In this document: positions 42,963-57,300 of the stretch, piece by piece
Layout of the letters: the number at the start of each line of letters is the position of its first letter
Numbering within the stretch: position 1 is the stretch's first letter
Assembly (NCBI RefSeq): GCF_012273895.1
Contig: NC_052125.1
Coordinates: 1,798,001-1,862,000 of the forward strand
Length of the DNA stretch: 64,000 nt
Direction: 5' to 3'
Source of the DNA: Zerene cesonia
Taxonomy: Eukaryota > Arthropoda > Insecta > Lepidoptera > Pieridae
The notes under the pieces: generated by a model
What the model was told of the DNA's origin: nothing
The model's database searches: none
Seen by the model: the letters and a program-made list of their open reading frames with translations, nothing else
Made by a program: the position numbers and the translations under genes

Positions 42963-44043
42963 GTAATTTATTCTGTTAATAAACTTGTTATAACTGCATA
43001 TATTAAAGCTCAGTATATATTCATATCTATGCACTCAGTAGACTTAATCAGGTTTTTCAAGATTCATTGTATATTTTAATTCTTCCACTAATTATGCAGA
43101 TTTTCAATGTTAAATGTCAATGCAATAGTATTATCTATATGAATAAATAATATCTTTCAATAAAAAATATTATTAGTGCTATATCCTGGCCTTGAGATAT
43201 TAGTATTTTATTACATATTTTTTAGCATGCTTATCATTATAGTCAACTAGCCATTAAAACATAGTTTTCAAATATAATAAAAAATCCATTCAACAGTCTT
43301 CGCGTAAACATTCATCAATGCTCACAAACTTTCTCACATGTAATAGCTTAGCATTTCTCATATACAACTTTTGCCCGCGCTCCGCTTCGCATGCGTTTAT
43401 TCGGAGTAGTTTAATTAATAGATGTTATCATACGAATAAAGCTTCCGCTTGAATCACTCTATTAAAAAAAACCCCCATCAAAATACGTTGCGTATTTTTA
43501 AATTATAATTTAAGCATACATAGAGACAGCAACTTTGTTTTATACTATGTAGTGATAAGTAACATAAAAATGTCATAATTGGAGTCCCAATAAGAGTCTG
43601 TTCTGAATTCTCATTACAGGTTCGTATCAAAGGGCGAGCTAGTAGCGCACACCCGGAAGCACAGCGGCGCGCATCCGTTCGTCTGTGACGACTGCGGCAA
43701 CGGCTTCACCACCTCCAGCTCTCTAGTGAAGCACAGACGGACGCACACAGGCGAGCGGCCATTCTCCTGTGACATGTGCTCCATGAGATTCGCCTCATCT
43801 GGCACTCTGAAGAACCACAGGCGCACGCACACTGGTGAAAAACCGTACCAATGTTCGTTTTGTGAAAAGGCGTTCGTGCAGCGGCAGGACTTGGTCTCCC
43901 ATGTGAGGTGTCACACGGGGGAGAAACCGTACGTGTGCACGAACTGTGGGCAGGCGTTCAGGAAGGCGTCGGCTTTGAAAGTGCATTTGAAAATACACGG
44001 TAAAGAGAGAGATTTGTTGCAAGGTATTCAGGTTCAAGTGTAG
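41659..44043 (+). CDS. ZAD-domain C2H2 zinc-finger protein, 2 exons, complete
   Basis: Probable nuclear DNA-binding transcription factor; target unknown. Exons 41659-42962 and 43620-44043 join in phase (AG/G) to give 575 residues. The N-terminus is a ZAD (zf-AD) domain, with Cys15, Cys18, Cys62 and Cys65 as the expected zinc ligands; in this insect family it mediates dimerisation. An acidic, Asn-rich linker at about 150-240 separates two C2H2 fingers: one near 115 (YQC..C to H..H) and one near 250. Ten consecutive fingers fill about 285-565, the later ones joined by the classic HTGEKPY/HTGERPF linkers. The ATG is the first in frame and matches the start in the other copy. The body is AT-rich in exon 1 and GC-rich in exon 2. 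The orthologue cannot be named from sequence alone because the family evolves quickly. Confidence 0.93.
43366..43557 (-). repeat. Family B short repeat in zinc-finger intron
   Basis: Inverted: ACTTTTGCCCGCGCTCCGCT to TACTATGTAGTGATA. Fills much of the 657-bp intron. Confidence 0.85.
43620..44043 (+). CDS. Zinc-finger gene exon 2
   Basis: Completes the split finger (FVSKGELVAHTRKH) and adds four more fingers, ending GKERDLLQGIQVQV and TAG. The acceptor is ATTACAG. Finger linkers are HTGERPF, HTGEKPY and HTGEKPY. Confidence 0.95.
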
Positions 44044-44649
44044 GACAGTATTAGTAGATTTAAACAGTATTGTTTATTTAGTAATTAAAGAGGGATTTTA
44101 ACCACGATTCTTACTATTTCTATTCGGGTATTTTTAAAAAAGAAAATGGTATTGTTTATTTTAATAGTAGAATTTAATTCATTATGTTCATATTTGAAAT
44201 ACATGTGCATAATAAAATAATAAATATAGTTTAAAATGGAAAAAACACCCATAAATTATAGACTATAGATCAACTAAATTGTCTCACTTGCTGATAAGTA
44301 ACTCATTTAATCTTGGCGAAATTAATTTAATTTAATCAATACTTGATGAGTGTATAAAGTTTTTGTTTTCTGTCCATTTTAAAGAAGATCAAATCAAGTC
44401 TAAAGGAGACAGTTTCACAAATACTGTATGTATTAGATGAAGCTAATAAAAGCATGTTAAAAATGTCACATAATAATAAAAAAGATATAATATATTTCTA
44501 TGTGTCTATGGGATTTTTATGTTGTGTCCCATTCACAATTAAAACCACAATGTTCATATTTAAATGGTTTATTGTCAATTTCACCAGTTAGCAACATGTA
44601 CAGAGATTAGAGAGACAATGACAATATAATTAAATAGTCTAAAACACAT

Positions 44650-44852
44650 ATTCTGTATAGTATTTTCTTGTGTTTGGTTTTACGCGAGTATTATACATTT
44701 AGAAATTAAAAACTTTTTAACCGTCCCTGACCAGTCGCTCCAGTCTCCCCGTGACCACGCTCGCTGTAAAGTGTTCGAAACGTCGGGTTAATAATATAAT
44801 GAATAAATCGCGTTTAAAATCCGTTAAAAAGTTTTTAATTTCTACATATTCT
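44650..44852. mobile_element. Family F foldback element after zinc-finger gene
   Basis: TATTTTCTTGTGTTTGGTTT outer arm, short inner spacer CGCTGTAAAGTGTTCGAAAC, and TCCGTTAAAAAGTTTTTAAT on the right. Confidence 0.85.
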
Positions 44853-45861
44853 GTAAGCAAAATATATGTCTTAACTTAAGACGTGTCCAGTATGTATGAA
44901 ATCTTAACGTTCTCTTTTTGAAAGTTCTATAGTCTAGCGTGTTACTTTTCTTAAGTCACAGATAATAGAAAATACAGATAATTAAGGCATAAACGCCACA
45001 CGAGTGTTACGTTCGCAATGAGTTGCTTGTTGCATAATATATAATATGACAGTATTCAAAATGAGCTTTTTCAAAAACATGTATATACATTCAGTATTCT
45101 TGTATTTGTTTATATATAGAATTTTATAGTGTAGGCAATATGTGCCAAAACTTGTTTAATTTTTTACTTTTGTATTTTTTTTTATTATTAATCCTATTGC
45201 CATGCCAATTTATTGGATTTTGTCTCATTAAGTATTAGATTTTATACTCGACTGAATACTAATTCTAGTTAGGTGAAAATTAATAATGTAATTAAATATT
45301 TATGTACTTTTGGGTGACGATATTATGCAGATATTATTGATTAATTTTTTTTAATAAATGCTTTTATTTCAAATATTTTAGAAAGGCCTGAAGTGCAAAA
45401 ATGTCACTGCATTCCACATCATGGAAATTATTATTTACCATAAAGAAGTATCATAATTCATATTTGCTCAGTGTGTGACCTAATATTTAGGCTAACTTTT
45501 AGTTGCTAGGGTTTTGAATCTATAACTTTGTACCTGACCTTTATGTTTTATTCTGTGTGTGTAATACGAGATTTATGATAATTTTTTCATTTAATTTTCT
45601 TAAAAAATTCAATATTCTTATTTTTGGAAGCATGAGGCGAATGTGATCTTATTTATGTATTTTAATATCGACCTTATTATTTGATGTACATAGGTTTTAT
45701 GCTATCACATATTTTCCTACCATAATTATACGATTATCGAGATATGTTTTCTGTTTTATTTCATTTCACCTTGATAAATTCAATAATATGTTAATATTAA
45801 AACATGACTACATTACTATCTATAGATTATTTAAAAAAATAATAATCTAATAATCTTTAAA

Positions 45862-46085
45862 AGTCTCATCAGATGAGGAGGAGCCGGAGTTCTGTTTCCT
45901 CTTCCTCACCATTTCCACTCCATTTCTTTAGTACCGTCTACAATTATTTCCTCATTCCTTATCCCTCAAAAGCTAGGAATACATTTGTACAGGTTTACCT
46001 GTGCAAGTGTATGTGTTCATAGGCAGTGGTGATCGCTTACTATCAGTTCAACTGCCTATCGAGGCAAGCTCAGTTACCCGCTCTA
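45862..46085. repeat. Family E repeat, diverged
   Basis: CTCCATTTCTTTAG, CTTATCCCTCAAAAGC, GGCAGTGGTGATCGCTTACT. Confidence 0.7.
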
Positions 46086-48204
46086 AATATAATATCAAAT
46101 TGTATGTATTTATATACAATATATATCGAAATATATATAAATAAACGTTCTTTGTAATTACCGCAAATTTTTGAATCTTTATTTGTCAGCTTTTAGGAAA
46201 AAAAATCGTACCTTTTCTTATAAATAATTTCATGATCTTCAATTGTTGTCTGGATTAATTTTGCCATATAAATTATTATTTTGAAGAAAGTTACGAAAAA
46301 ACCCGTTTTTTGACCTTTGATTTCAACTATTTTTTTTTTCCATTGCCCGGGACGATAAAAAATAAAAACAGTTTATTTCATTTCCAACTTTACAAAATAT
46401 GGAGTAGTAGGGACCTAGGAGGTGGATGTTAAAATTGTAGACTTAGGCATAAAGCCTTTCTTTTAAAAAGCAGGGCGGTAGTACCAGGGGCGCATAATTC
46501 GATAAGAGACTACTAAATTATTATTTGCATATAAAACAAATGGACCGTACTTTATTTTCTACTCGTACTCGTTTATTATTAATCAATCGTCATAAAATTT
46601 TTATATTTATGACGAATATTCAATAAAAGTTCACGGCCAGTATGTTATTATTGATTTATATTCCAGTTATGTATTAGGGCAACATGTACAATTAAGATGT
46701 TTGTTTGCTTGCACATCAAAATGTCTCAGCAGAATAAATAAATTATAATGATATTTATTCTTCATTGATATTGTATCATCATATCTACCAGGGTCTCATA
46801 AGTATAAGTAGGTGTGAATCTTCTTAAAGTGTAAATTCGTTCGTACCTTTATATTAAATATAGTAATATAGTAATTACTGGATGAAGGACGGAGCGCCAC
46901 GAAGAACGGTTATCACAGTTGGAGTGAGCAGGACGGCAAGGGATGATTTCAACTGCCGCTATAGCCAGCCAGCACAACGGATTGTACTAGGAGCGCAATA
47001 ATAATGAGGAGGTTAAGCGTAATCGTAGCGTACTCGCGTAGGTCGCAGCTTCTTGTACGTATGCGCTCCTATTTTTCGTAATAGATTATATTGTGGTAAA
47101 TTGCTAATTTAATGAATAAATAAATATAAACGGTTATAAACACAACTAACTGCACTTGAACGTGGTCCGAGGGGAAGAGGAAAGCGATATTGTGAAATGT
47201 TGTTTTTAATTATGTTTTGAACAGTTTTATTCTATATTTATGTAGCTTCGCTCATTTTTGGCAAAATTTGACTGGACCATTTGGTCTTTTATTGAAAGGC
47301 TAAATAAAACACATAATACTTCATAGAAATCTTATTGAGATATCAGTTCCAAGTAAGCTTAATCTAACAATAAATACCATTACAATGCATAGTAATGAAC
47401 ACATTTATTTATTAAATATATCATTGGTATATTATGATTTAAAAGTCTATGGTAAGTGTATTTGAGTTCCTTTGCGAATTCGTTTGATTATATCATAACC
47501 CAGGATCTCAGTGCTCGATTCGGTTTATACAAATTTTTATTTCAAAAGAAAAAAGATACACCTTTTTAGCCTCGATTGAATCGCCTCACTTGCTCTTTAT
47601 AGAGTATGCGTAAATATATTGAATGATGAATCAAAAGGAACAGTTTCAATGAAATCTGATTACTTAAAGTCTTACATATAAATACAGGCGAAGTAAAAAA
47701 ATTTAAAAAAAGCGTGTTAAAATTTGAAATCTGTACGTGATTTGTATAAAATTCATTTTCTAATGTAAATGACTGCTGATATTTTAAATTATTTATAATT
47801 CAAGGTAATTTGAAATGAAATCATGTATGGAATAGAAAATGGGCTGCCAGCGCTCAGTGAGCCATAATGCTATTTGTCTTTGCGGAATCGAGCAGTGGGT
47901 TCTTGCCTCTTAGATGATTGAGCAATATTCTTAATTAATATTATATTATGAAATTGTTTTAAAATTTTTGTATTTTGGTAAATTTTTAAAATTCTTATAT
48001 CATAATATACCAACGAGAATAGTATAACGTATCAAATCTCCATTAAATCTGACATTGCACAAATTGATTTTTCCAAGCCGAAATGACTTCCTGTATTTTT
48101 TTTTTTATAATCCGCCAAAATTGTATCCTTCCAAATAACTTACTTCACGTATATACAAATAAAATACACTGTACGGTAATACTCAGAACATTCTTTGTAA
48201 CATT

Positions 48205-48238
48205 TTCAATATTTTATTTGACATTGATCATTTATTTA
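48205..48238 (-). terminator. Candidate MetRS polyadenylation signals
   Basis: On the minus strand AATAAA overlaps the MetRS stop codon, and a second AATAAA lies about 20 bp downstream. Either would give a very short 3' UTR. Seen by motif only; such hexamers are frequent in AT-rich DNA. Confidence 0.4.
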
Positions 48239-48345
48239 CTCTGTGCGGCGGCGAGGCGTTTTTTTAGATCTAGCAATACATTGACTTCCGGCTGCCAGAC
48301 TGACTTGTCTTTGGTAGACGCTTTCAATTTTCGCACCTTGTCACC
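48232..48345 (-). CDS. MetRS: MetRS exon 19 (terminal, WHEP 3)
   Basis: Residues 755-791 and TAA: GDKVRKLKASTKDKSVWQPE, VNVLLDLKKRLAAAQSK. Completes WHEP 3 and stops. An AATAAA overlaps the stop codon and another lies about 20 bp further on. Confidence 0.94.
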   Translation of the reverse strand, partial: GDKVRKLKASTKDKSVWQPEVNVLLDLKKRLAAAQSK

Positions 48346-51300
48346 CTGAAAATATACAATGATATTATTGTAAATATAATAGACATTATTGTATGCGATA
48401 TTATATACATTAGTGTTTCTCAGAGTGGGTGATAACACAACCGACTTAAGTTAAATTTTCTGTAAGTATATAAGAAGAACAAATTTACTGCTCCTATATG
48501 ATATATGAATACGTAAAATTTTTAATTAATTTTATTAAAATTTTCTGAATAGAGAGACCTACTTTTCAGTCTCAAAATAGTGGTATATATAAAAAAAACA
48601 TAGTTATTTTACAAACGTTACTTTACCTGTTCAGCGATAGCTTTTTCTAAGCTGGCAACACTGTCCGCGCTATTACTGGCTGGTGTTGCCTGATTCGACT
48701 GTGCACTCGCCAATTTCTTTTTTAATTCAAGCAATTTATCGACTTCCGGCTGCCACACTGCCTTGTCTTTAGTCGATGCTTTTAGTTGTCGCACTTTATC
48801 ACCCTGTGGAAAAAAAGTTTTTTTTTTGTTGTATATTTTCCTTTATATTAACGTTCTTATGTATGTAAATTTTGATTTTATAAGAATCAATGCAAAAACT
48901 GTTTATGATTTTGTAAATGATTTTTTTATAAAGAAAAAAAATACGTACGTATATATTAAAATATTTCTTGCATTCGTCAGTCGTTAAAAAATGATCTTTA
49001 TTATTATTAATATAACACAAAAATTATCACACTTTTTGATTCCCGATACAGCAAAAAATTAAAAAAAATTGAATTCTATTCACCTGCTGAGCAACAGCTT
49101 TTTCAAGACTGGCAACATCGGCACCAGCAGTGTCGCCCTGCGGCTGCGCTTGCGCAACTGTTAGTTGTTTCTTTAACTCCAATAGCCTGTTAACTTCCGG
49201 CTGCCACACAGATTTGTCTTTTGTCGACGCTTTCAGATGTCGCACCTTATCGCCCTGTTATTTAAATAAATACAGTTAAAAACTAATTATAAAACACGCC
49301 TTAATAATAGAATCAACTAAATTAACTCGCTCTTATCTGTATAACTTTTACTCTGTAGTACGTAAATATATCATTTAATTCTAAATTCATGAAATTATTG
49401 TATTGTCACCGATCCTTGATAAGTGTACAAATTTTGAATTGAATCGGTCCGTTTGAAGTGGGTCAAAATCGAGTCTAGTCGGTCAAGTCGGTTACACACA
49501 AACATACATGTGAAATTAATAAAAGCATATTAAAAATTTCGAATCGAGAAAAAAATAATCTAATTTTATTGCGGAATATACAAACGTATGTTGTTCGCAT
49601 GTGAACAACGCCGGGTTATTTAGTTAGTATACTGTAAGTACTCACTTGTTCCGCGATAGCTTTTTCCAATTCCGCCACATTAGAGACTTTAGGCGCATCT
49701 GTTTTGGCCGCTTCGCCATTTTGCTGAAAAAAAAATTGCATTCATTTAATCATAGTAGATCTCATAGGCTAAATGAGAATTATTTTATTTTATTTTTTTT
49801 ATGTTACAGTCGGCAATGGAGCTGGTGGGACGCCTGATGGTAAGCGCTACCACCGCCCATGGACATTTCCAGAGGCGTAAGGTCGATTGCAGACCTTACG
49901 CCTCTGCAAATGGATTGCCGACTTCAAATTGGAAAGGGATTAAGAAGAAATTGACGAGAGGAATAAAAGAAAGTATCATTTCCTTTTTCGCCCCCTTCCC
50001 AGCCTATCCCTTCTTTTCAGTCTTCAATACCTTCCTTATCCCTTACCCTTAAAAGCGGGCAGCGCATGCGCAGAGGCACTACCTCCGCTCTGTTCACGGG
50101 CGCTGGTGATCACTAACCACCAGGTGAACCATCAGCTCAGTTGCTATCACCTAAAAAAAACCTTCCGAATTGTGACCATCTATCGCATATCAGAACATCC
50201 AGATAGGATTAATTCTCAGTATATATACACAATCACACCTGCGCTCTTTCCGTCTGTGTGCCGCGGTACCTGTCGCGCAGGGTGTCGGCCAGTTCGGGCG
50301 CTATTTTGGCGAACAGCGGCTCAGGCTTGCCGACAGCGTGGCCGACAGGCAGGTACTGGATTACCGATGGATTACTGTACATAATAGTGTATAGTTTTAT
50401 TATTTTTTTAATTTTTGTTATAGTAATTCGATGGATATGAGTATAATTGAAGAATATACATGAATATTTGATTTAAATTTAAAATACAATATAAATAAAT
50501 TATAAAAAATGCATACATATAATTCGATGCACAGTAATGCGCACGCGCATAATTTACAATACACGTTCCATGTTAAAGCATTTGAATAAATTAATGAAAA
50601 TGTTTCATTGTACGGAAACAGATAAAAATAAAAATTCCATTTTATATAAACAGACGGCAAAAGAGTTACGTATAACAAATAAACATAGTTAAAAAAACAA
50701 AAAAAAAAAAGAACACATTTTTTGAATTACAAAATCAACTAAACTCTGTCATTTGCTCGTATACAGAGTACATAGTATACGGAAATTGTTTAATCTCGGC
50801 AATCCCAATAACAATAATAAGATAAACTCATAATATTATTGCGATTCTTGATAAGTGTACACAATATAAATTATATCCGTCCGTTCACAGCGGGTCGAAT
50901 CCTGCCACCTGATCAATTTTTTCCTATTATTTAAAAATATCGCGACATCCAAATCAATACACACACACATACATGTACACACACGCACGCACGTACGAAC
51001 ACACACACACACACACGCACGCACTCACGCACGCACACGCACGCACGCACGCGCCGCTACACTCACCGGGGGTTGATCCTCAAGCAGGTGTCGGCAAGGT
51101 TGAGCTGCGCGCGCAGCGCGGCGGCGGCGCGCGGCGCGTAGGGCGCCAGCAGCGCGCACAGCAGCGCACAGAGCTGGCAGCACACGCACACGGCCGTGGC
51201 GGCGCGCGCCCTAAGGGACCACGCATCGCACAGTGTTAAATTATATGCCAATGAGATTAAAATAAAAAAAAAAAAACGAAAAAAACAAGAAATGGCTATT

Positions 51301-54300
51301 GGGGCGCGTATTCTGAAAACATCTCTATTGATTTTAATGTTTAGTTTTATAGCATTGAAATCTACTATATAAAAATAAGTCGGCTTTTCCTTCCTGACGC
51401 TATAACTCCAGAACGCACGAGCCGATTTCCACGGTTTTGCATTCGTTGGAAAGGTCTTGGGCTCCGTAAGGTTTATAGCATAGAAAATTCAGGAAAAAAT
51501 TCAACGGAAAAACGGGAAAATTTTTCACATACAGCCATCTGGTGGCGAAACGGAGTTCGCCGGGTTTGCTAGTGCTTTATATGTATATGAAGCAGTGGTG
51601 GCTCAGTGGTGAGAACCTCGGACTTTAAAATCGTTAAGTCGGGGTTCGAGACCGGGCGAGCGTGCAGGAAATAAATTTAATTTTCAATTTATCTGCACAT
51701 GTGGATAACATCACCACTGCTTAAAACGGTGAAGGAAAACATCGTAAGGAAACCGGCATGTCCAAGAATCGAAAGTTCGACGACATGTGACATCTGTCAA
51801 CCCGCACTTGGCCAGCATGGTGGATTACGGCCTGTACCCTTATAGGAGGCCTATGTCCCAGCAGTGGGAACATATATGGGCTGATGATGATGATGGCAAA
51901 AAACGCGGGTTCGTATCCCGCATCGTGATCAAATTTTTTCTATTCTTTCAGAATTCCGCAATTCTATTGGTGTTACAAATGCGATTGTAGCTCTGTCTTT
52001 TCTGTCTGTTGGACTATCTCTCTGTCTCTTATTTGAAAGCTTGTCGTTTCCTACATCTTAAACCGTCTTTGTGACATATATCAAGCAAATCGATTAAGAT
52101 TAGCATATGTTTTATCTTAGAAATCCCAGGTAACTATATATGAGGCCCGAGTCCCCACAGTGGGAACGTATTTATTTACTATAACAATGTTATGTACCAC
52201 AGTAAATAAATAATTTTACAAATATACAAAAAAAGTGACTTATATAGCGACATAAGGCGACCTTATAGCTTATCAGCGATCTCATCCAGGTCGCCAAAGG
52301 TAGAGGATAAAGACAAATAATGGAAAATAAAATGTTGATATTTATCGGCTGATGATGATGATGATGATGATGGTAATGACGGTGATGATGATGATGGAGG
52401 TAATTATGATGATGATGATGGTAATTATGGTGATGATGGTGATGCTGATGATGATGATGGTAATTATGGTGATGATGATGATGCTGATGATGGTAATGAC
52501 GGTGATGATGGTAATGGTGATGATGATGATGGTGGTGATGATGATGATGATGATGATGATGATGGTAATTATGGTGATGATGATGATGATGATGACGAGC
52601 ACTAACTTGTCCTCGTCGGTCCCCTTGAGCAGGCGCCAGGGCTGCGCGGCCTGCATGTGCTGGTTGCCGAGCCGCGCCACGGCCAGCGCGCGCCGCAGCG
52701 CCTCCCGCAGCCGCCCGCGCTCCATCTCACGCACGTACGCTGCGGGTCGCACCGGTATTGTACGCTAGCCGCCCGCCCCGGCCCGCCCCGGCCCCGCCCG
52801 TGGTACATATGGTATATATATTTATATAGCAGTGGGAACATATATGGGCTCATAGGCTATATATGTACCATGGGCGAGGCAATATTTTTAGTTATAACTC
52901 TTTGAGTATAGCACGATCTAGCTTCTGCACGAATTGGACCAGCTCGCACCAGGAAAGCAACACCAGGAAAACAAGAAAAGAACCACACCCGTACAGATGA
53001 GCGGCCTGAAATAGCTCCCAGCCCATTCCTTCTTTTTAGACAGGTGGTGATCACTTCCCCCAGGTCAGTGGTACAACTACCACAGAAAATAACAAAGAAA
53101 AAAATCATCTTCAATGTCTGTAACGTAACAAACCAATTGTTATCAACCGACTTCATAAAAGGAGGAGACTAAAAATTTGACCGTATTTTTGTGTTTATTG
53201 CCTCATACTTCTTTAATACTGACTGAACCGATTTATGATAAGTGCCTCCTCCTATGTGATTTGATTTGATTTGTATTTGAAGGCAGTTCAGTTTTTTGTC
53301 AAAAGCAATTGCTTTGATTTAAGATTTGATTTGATTTTTTTTTATTAACAAGTATCATATATATATATATATATATATTCACTCACCAACAACTTCTCTA
53401 TTCACCAGCGCAAAGAGCTCATAGTCGGAGCTGGTCAGCTTCGCTCCTGGAATCTTCCCATTAAACGAATTCACGCAGAAACTCAACGAGCGGTGGCAGA
53501 AGTTGCCCAAATTGTTCAGCAGTTCCGAATTGTTGCTGTGGAAAAGAAGACATTAGGTTATGGGGCGTTGGGCATAGATATACACGCAAAATATCATATA
53601 ATTATATATAAATTTTGATGACTTAAGGAATTTTTTTAGGCTTGTCTCTTAATAAAAAATAAAACACAGTAAAATACAATATATATAATAGCGAACTAAA
53701 CAATATTTATCAGTTTTCGTCTATTCATCGTTACTTGGTTATAATTATGACTCAAGACAGATCATATGTTAAGACACCAATGGATATATCATTATCATAC
53801 TAGCTGTGACCCGCGGTTGAAACCGCGTAAGTCCGTATCCCGTAGGAATATCGGTATAAAAAGTGCCTATGTGTTATTTCAGTTGTCCAGCTATCTACGA
53901 AGCAAAATAGTATTATTATTCACCAATAGATGTCAGGAAAAAAAAAACACGAATAAACCACGAATATGACATTTTCTAAAAAAAATTCCTAGCTAGATTG
54001 ATTTGTTGCCCCCGAAACCCCCTATATGCTAAATTTCATGAAAATCGTTGGAGCCGATTCCGAGATTCCAATTATATATATATATATATACACATATATA
54101 TATATACACAAGAATTGGTCGTTTAAAGGTATAAGATAAATAGTAAATGAAATAAATATTTTAAAAAATTTAACGTTTTTTATTTATCGTCCAAAAATTA
54201 TATGGAGCTATATAAATGATTTATTGATTATTTATTGATTTATTCGAGTGGAATAAAGAGCAAATATATAACTACCTTTGATTTCGAAATATTCAATTGA

Positions 54301-57300
54301 TTTAACTGCCCACACTACAGCGTTATTTAAACCCAATTTGGACAACTCGTCACGTACAGCCTATAGATTATCTTCCAATTTTAAACTCACCGCGTAATAA
54401 GTTCCGTCCAATTGAAGCTGGAATCCGATGTTTCCGGACGAATGCTGGCGAGGTAGAAGCGCCAAACGTCCGATGGTATACCGGTGTCCTGTAAGCGTTC
54501 AGTAGTTTTGATTCTTGAATATTTTTCAAAGGAAATTCCCGAAAAAGTAGAAGACTGTTTATTGTAATGTATTGTTTTTTTATCTATTTATTTAACTGTT
54601 TATTGTACATGACAAACGAAAACACAAAAGGAAACAATTACACGACATAGAAATAGTACAATCGGCGGCTTTATCACTGTGCAGTGATCTCTACCAGGCA
54701 ACCTTTTTTTGTTGGTTTTGTTACATGGATAACTCCAGGGATTTTCGACCGATTGACGTGTTTCTGAAAAAGGTCACCGACGTCCCTGGGGAGGTGGGGG
54801 GGAGGGAAATAACACTTCTAAGGTGGGACCAAAATTCAACAATCTGCCATGAAACATAAAAGGAATCAAGACAATCGGTTGAAAATCCACGGAGTTATGG
54901 AGGTAGCGTTGGAAACCCAGGGTACCCAGGTATAGAGTGACAAAAACCAACAGAAAAAAAACCACTCGATTTGAGAACCTCTTTCATTTTTGAGAACGTC
55001 GGTTGATAATTATAAATAGGACGGATGTTATGAAGCTGGGGAAAGTGCTTACGTACATACACTTTTAAAACATAGCTCTCCTTCCGTAGCGGTCGGATAA
55101 ATATAAATTCCATCACTCACCTGCGCATCGGTACCAAAGACACCAACACCACGGGACTTTGAGAACTTGCCCTCTTCATAATTCAAATACTCTGTAATTA
55201 TTATACAAATAATAGTGTGAATTTAATATTCAACGTTATGACAGAGAAACATGTGTTTTAGTAGTAAATGTAATAAAAAAAAAAATTAAAATTTGAAAAT
55301 TAGAGACTTTATTAACACTACGGATTAAAAGAAATCCGTGTGTATATATGTATACTAGCTGCGCCCCGCGGTTTCACCCGCGTAAGTCCGTACCGCGTAG
55401 GAATATCGGGATAAAAAGTTGCCTTTATGTTATTCCAGTAGCTCAGCTATCTGCGTACCAAATTTCATTGGAATCGGTTCAGTAGTTTTTGCGTGAAAGA
55501 GCAACAAACACACACACATCCTTACAAACTTTCGCATTTATAATATTAGTAGGATTAGTAGGATAGTAGGAAGTAGGATATGTATGTTTGTATGCTTAGA
55601 TCTTTAAAACTACTCAACGGAATTTGAAGGGTTTTTTATAGATAGAGTGATTCTGGAGGAAGGAAGTTTATATGTATAATAACATATATTAAACTACTCT
55701 GAAATAACGCGTGCGAAGCCGCGGGCAAAAGCTTGTAATAGCATAAAAATAGCGATAGCACTAGTCATAAGACAACCTGTACAGTTCCGTTATCTTCCCA
55801 CACTGGAATCAGTCCTGCTTTAAGATGACACAATCCAGGTACCCCCCTCCCCCCAGATTAATATGACTAGACTGATTTGTTTATCTGAGTGATTCGAATC
55901 TTTAATTTTAATATGAAATAAGTTAAGAGCAAATGACAAGACAATTTAGTTGATTCTATGATTACAGGAGGTTTTTTTTTTATTTATATCCATATTTCAA
56001 TAAAATATGCATCTTTTATCCTCATCAGTTTAATTTTCAAATAATTTTTACTTTTTTTGTTGTCCTACGCGAAGCAAATTCCTGAGAACATGCAATTTTC
56101 ATAGTTTTATTTCACTTCCGAAACACGAACCGAAGGCGAAGCGAAGGCGAGACACTTACCAGTAGCGAATATATAGTCGACGAGTTTCGTCCCATCGTTT
56201 GCGCCGATAGCGCTGGCCGGGAACATTATAGCGTGGAAAGGTACGTTGTCTTTCGCCATAAATTGGTAGAGTTTAACCTGTGGAATTACAACAATAGTCA
56301 TGGTCATAATCATAATCGCAGTTACGGTCATAATCATAATCGTGGTCAAAAGGGCCTCTGCGTAAAATTTATAAGTTTTAACTCAATAAAAAAAATAGTT
56401 CAGTTTAAAGTATTATGGAGAGATTCATAATAATATAATTATAATCTAAATATTTTTTGTATAAAAGCTATTGGGCACATCAAAAACGGAAGTCAGTACC
56501 GCAGTAGTAATTTCATACGCGTTGTCCATACGAATGTTTATATAAAACGAAAGTAGCTCTGTCTGTCTGTCTGTTCTTCAGGCATATGAACCGATTCGGG
56601 TGAAATTTGGTACAGACATAATTTAAGACCGCGAGAGTCTAAGCTGCAACCTCACCGAGTGGCATACGCTATATATGTACCACGGGCGAAGACGGGGCGA
56701 TCAGCTAGTCCTACATAATAGTAATTCTATTTATTTGTTTACACTTAAAAAACAGTGGTGACTCAGTGGTGAGAACCTCGGATTTCAAAATTGATAAGTC
56801 GGGGTTCCAGACCGGGCGAGCGTGTAGGACACAAATAGATTTTTCAATATATCTGAACATGTGGATAACATCACCACTGCTCAAAACGGTGAAGGAAAAG
56901 ATCGTGAGGAAACCGGCATGTCCAAGAATCAAAAGTCCAACGACATATGACATCTGCCAACCCGCACTTGGCCAGCGTGGTGGATTATGGCCTGAACCCT
57001 CATAGGAGGCCTGTGTCCCAGCAGTGGGAACATATATGTGATGATGATGACGATGATGACGATGATGACGATGATGATGATGATGACGATGATGATGATT
57101 TACACTTACGTCATACTCTTTGTCCGGTTTCCACCATTTCTCGTACTGTTTGGTCGCGCATTGTGTGATACTGGTGTATCCTATCGGCGCGTCGAACCAA
57201 ACGTAGAATACCTATAGATGACAATATTATAATTCACTTCAGGCAAGTCACCCCAATCACTACATCAAATCAAAAAATCAAATCAAAAATACTTTATTGT

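Larger units (their letters stand above)
44044..48204. other. Intergenic region between convergent genes
   Basis: Zinc-finger 3' flank with AATAAA near 44215, foldback element at 44650, long AT-rich stretch, family E at 45862, a GC-richer unrecognised patch at 46880-47075, then AT-rich DNA up to the MetRS terminus. No exon recognised on either strand. Confidence 0.55.

Noticed and set aside
52342..52768. ORFs of about 137 codons rich in Met/Val or Ile on opposite strands
   Set aside because: Created by the GATGAT microsatellite running into MetRS exon 13; only the exon part is real.
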